A stretch of 13,180 bases of DNA from Proteobacteria bacterium UBA1148 (GTDB taxonomy: Bacteria; Pseudomonadota; Gammaproteobacteria; Steroidobacterales; Rariloculaceae): contig DBZY01000030.1 of assembly GCA_002311835.1 (NCBI GenBank), positions 3,976-17,155 of the forward strand, in the 5' to 3' direction. Below the pieces are notes generated by a model, which worked only from the letters and a program-made list of their open reading frames with translations, was not told where the DNA came from and did no database searches. A program made the translations under genes and the position numbers. Positions 12,567-13,180 of this stretch are shown piece by piece (position 1 is the stretch's first letter; each line of letters begins with the position of its first letter).

Positions 12567-13180
12567 ATGCAGCAGCGAACATTGGTCATTTTGACGTCGG
12601 TAATCCTGTCAGCAGCACTATCTAATAGCGTATTGGCGCAGCCGAGTGTGGGTGCAGTGCCGATTGAGCTACCTGATGGAGAGGGCAAGGCGATGGTCGA
12701 GGGCGCTTGCATCGCATGCCATCGGCTCGACTTCATTCCCAACTCAAGGGGGTACACGCACGAAGATTGGAAGGCGCTGATCGGCTCGATGATTACGCTG
12801 CCCGGTGAGACTACCGATTCGGTCGTGGGGTACCTGGCAGAGCACTTTCCCAAGAAGCCAGGCACCGACCCGATGCTGATTTCGGGCCCGGTGAACGTCA
12901 ATATCAGCGAGTGGATCGCTCCGACGCTGGGCTCACGACCTCATGATCCTTACCCTGCCGCCGACGGCTCCATCTGGTGGACCGGTCAGTTCGCTAACAG
13001 ACTCGGCCGAGTTGACCCCGTGACCGGCGCGATGCAGGAGTTCCCGCTCGAAACCGCAAGCTCCGGCCCACATGGTCTGCAGGAAGACGGTAGCGGCAAC
13101 ATTTGGTTCACGGCCGTCTCCCAGGGCTACGTCGGTAAGCTAGATCCCAGCACGGGAAATGTGACTGAATACTACGTGTC
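12567..13180 (+). CDS. Exported cytochrome c joined to Vgb-like beta-propeller (partial, runs off right edge)
   Basis: This gene is open from the ATG at 12567 to the window edge (204 codons seen). The start follows AGAGG by about 9 nt. Residues 1-24 form a signal peptide (VILSAALSNSVLA|Q). A short cytochrome c-like domain follows with one haem motif, CIACH (Cys48, Cys51, His52); Met75 in GSMITLPGE is a candidate distal ligand. From about residue 120, repeats of the virginiamycin B lyase (Vgb)/SMP-30-like propeller type begin: PHDPYPAADGSIWWTG with NRLGRVDPVTGAMQEFPL, then GPHGLQEDGSGNIWFTA with GYVGKLDPSTGNVTEYYV. Known Vgb opens streptogramin rings, but many such propellers have other or unknown roles; with a haem domain a periplasmic redox or sensing role is more likely. 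The coding sequence is clearly GC-richer than its neighbours. The C-terminus is unseen. Confidence 0.85.
   Translation, partial: MQQRTLVILTSVILSAALSNSVLAQPSVGAVPIELPDGEGKAMVEGACIACHRLDFIPNSRGYTHEDWKALIGSMITLPGETTDSVVGYLAEHFPKKPGTDPMLISGPVNVNISEWIAPTLGSRPHDPYPAADGSIWWTGQFANRLGRVDPVTGAMQEFPLETASSGPHGLQEDGSGNIWFTAVSQGYVGKLDPSTGNVTEYYV

Overview
The window looks like a chromosomal accessory segment of an uncultured, probably marine or otherwise free-living proteobacterium (a gammaproteobacterium is my best guess). This rests on gene content only: a TAXI-type TRAP transporter, DUF6152-like exported proteins, a cox/xdh-type molybdenum hydroxylase and a cytochrome c joined to a Vgb-like propeller. 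Most of the window is near 50% GC. No rRNA, tRNA, CRISPR array, transposase or integrase is visible.

Layout. (1) Positions 1-4404, minus strand, transcribed leftwards: a cytoplasmic protein of the 4,5-dihydroxyphthalate decarboxylase (Pht5)-like family, then a TAXI-TRAP solute-binding lipoprotein, a fused TRAP permease, and the N-terminal part of a DUF6152-like exported protein cut by the window edge. (2) 4617-5210, plus strand: a CoxG-like SRPBCC protein, divergent from the Pht5-like gene and tail-to-tail (38-bp overlap) with the molybdenum hydroxylase. (3) 5173-9476, minus strand: cupin, FAD subunit, [2Fe-2S] subunit and Mo-cofactor subunit of a xanthine dehydrogenase-family enzyme, with the last three overlapping. 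(4) 9477-9795: a divergent control region with candidate promoters and inverted repeats. (5) 9796-13180, plus strand: four products that all carry signal peptides: a class II aldolase/adducin-fold protein, an amidohydrolase-fold protein that has lost most of its usual metal ligands, a second DUF6152-like protein, and a cytochrome c/Vgb-like protein running off the right edge.

How the genes may work together (inference). The transporter and cytoplasmic enzymes suggest uptake and breakdown of an aromatic or N-heteroaromatic acid: TAXI-TRAP import, water-derived hydroxylation by the molybdenum enzyme (electrons perhaps delivered at the membrane through CoxG), decarboxylation by the Pht5-like protein, and a cupin step. 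The Mo subunit has an RGAGY loop, not the AYxCSFR loop of true CO dehydrogenase, so CO oxidation is not supported. The right-hand genes look like a periplasmic set. Its most unusual members are the exported class II aldolase-fold protein and the degenerate amidohydrolase. No dedicated regulator or Mo-cofactor maturation gene lies inside the window.
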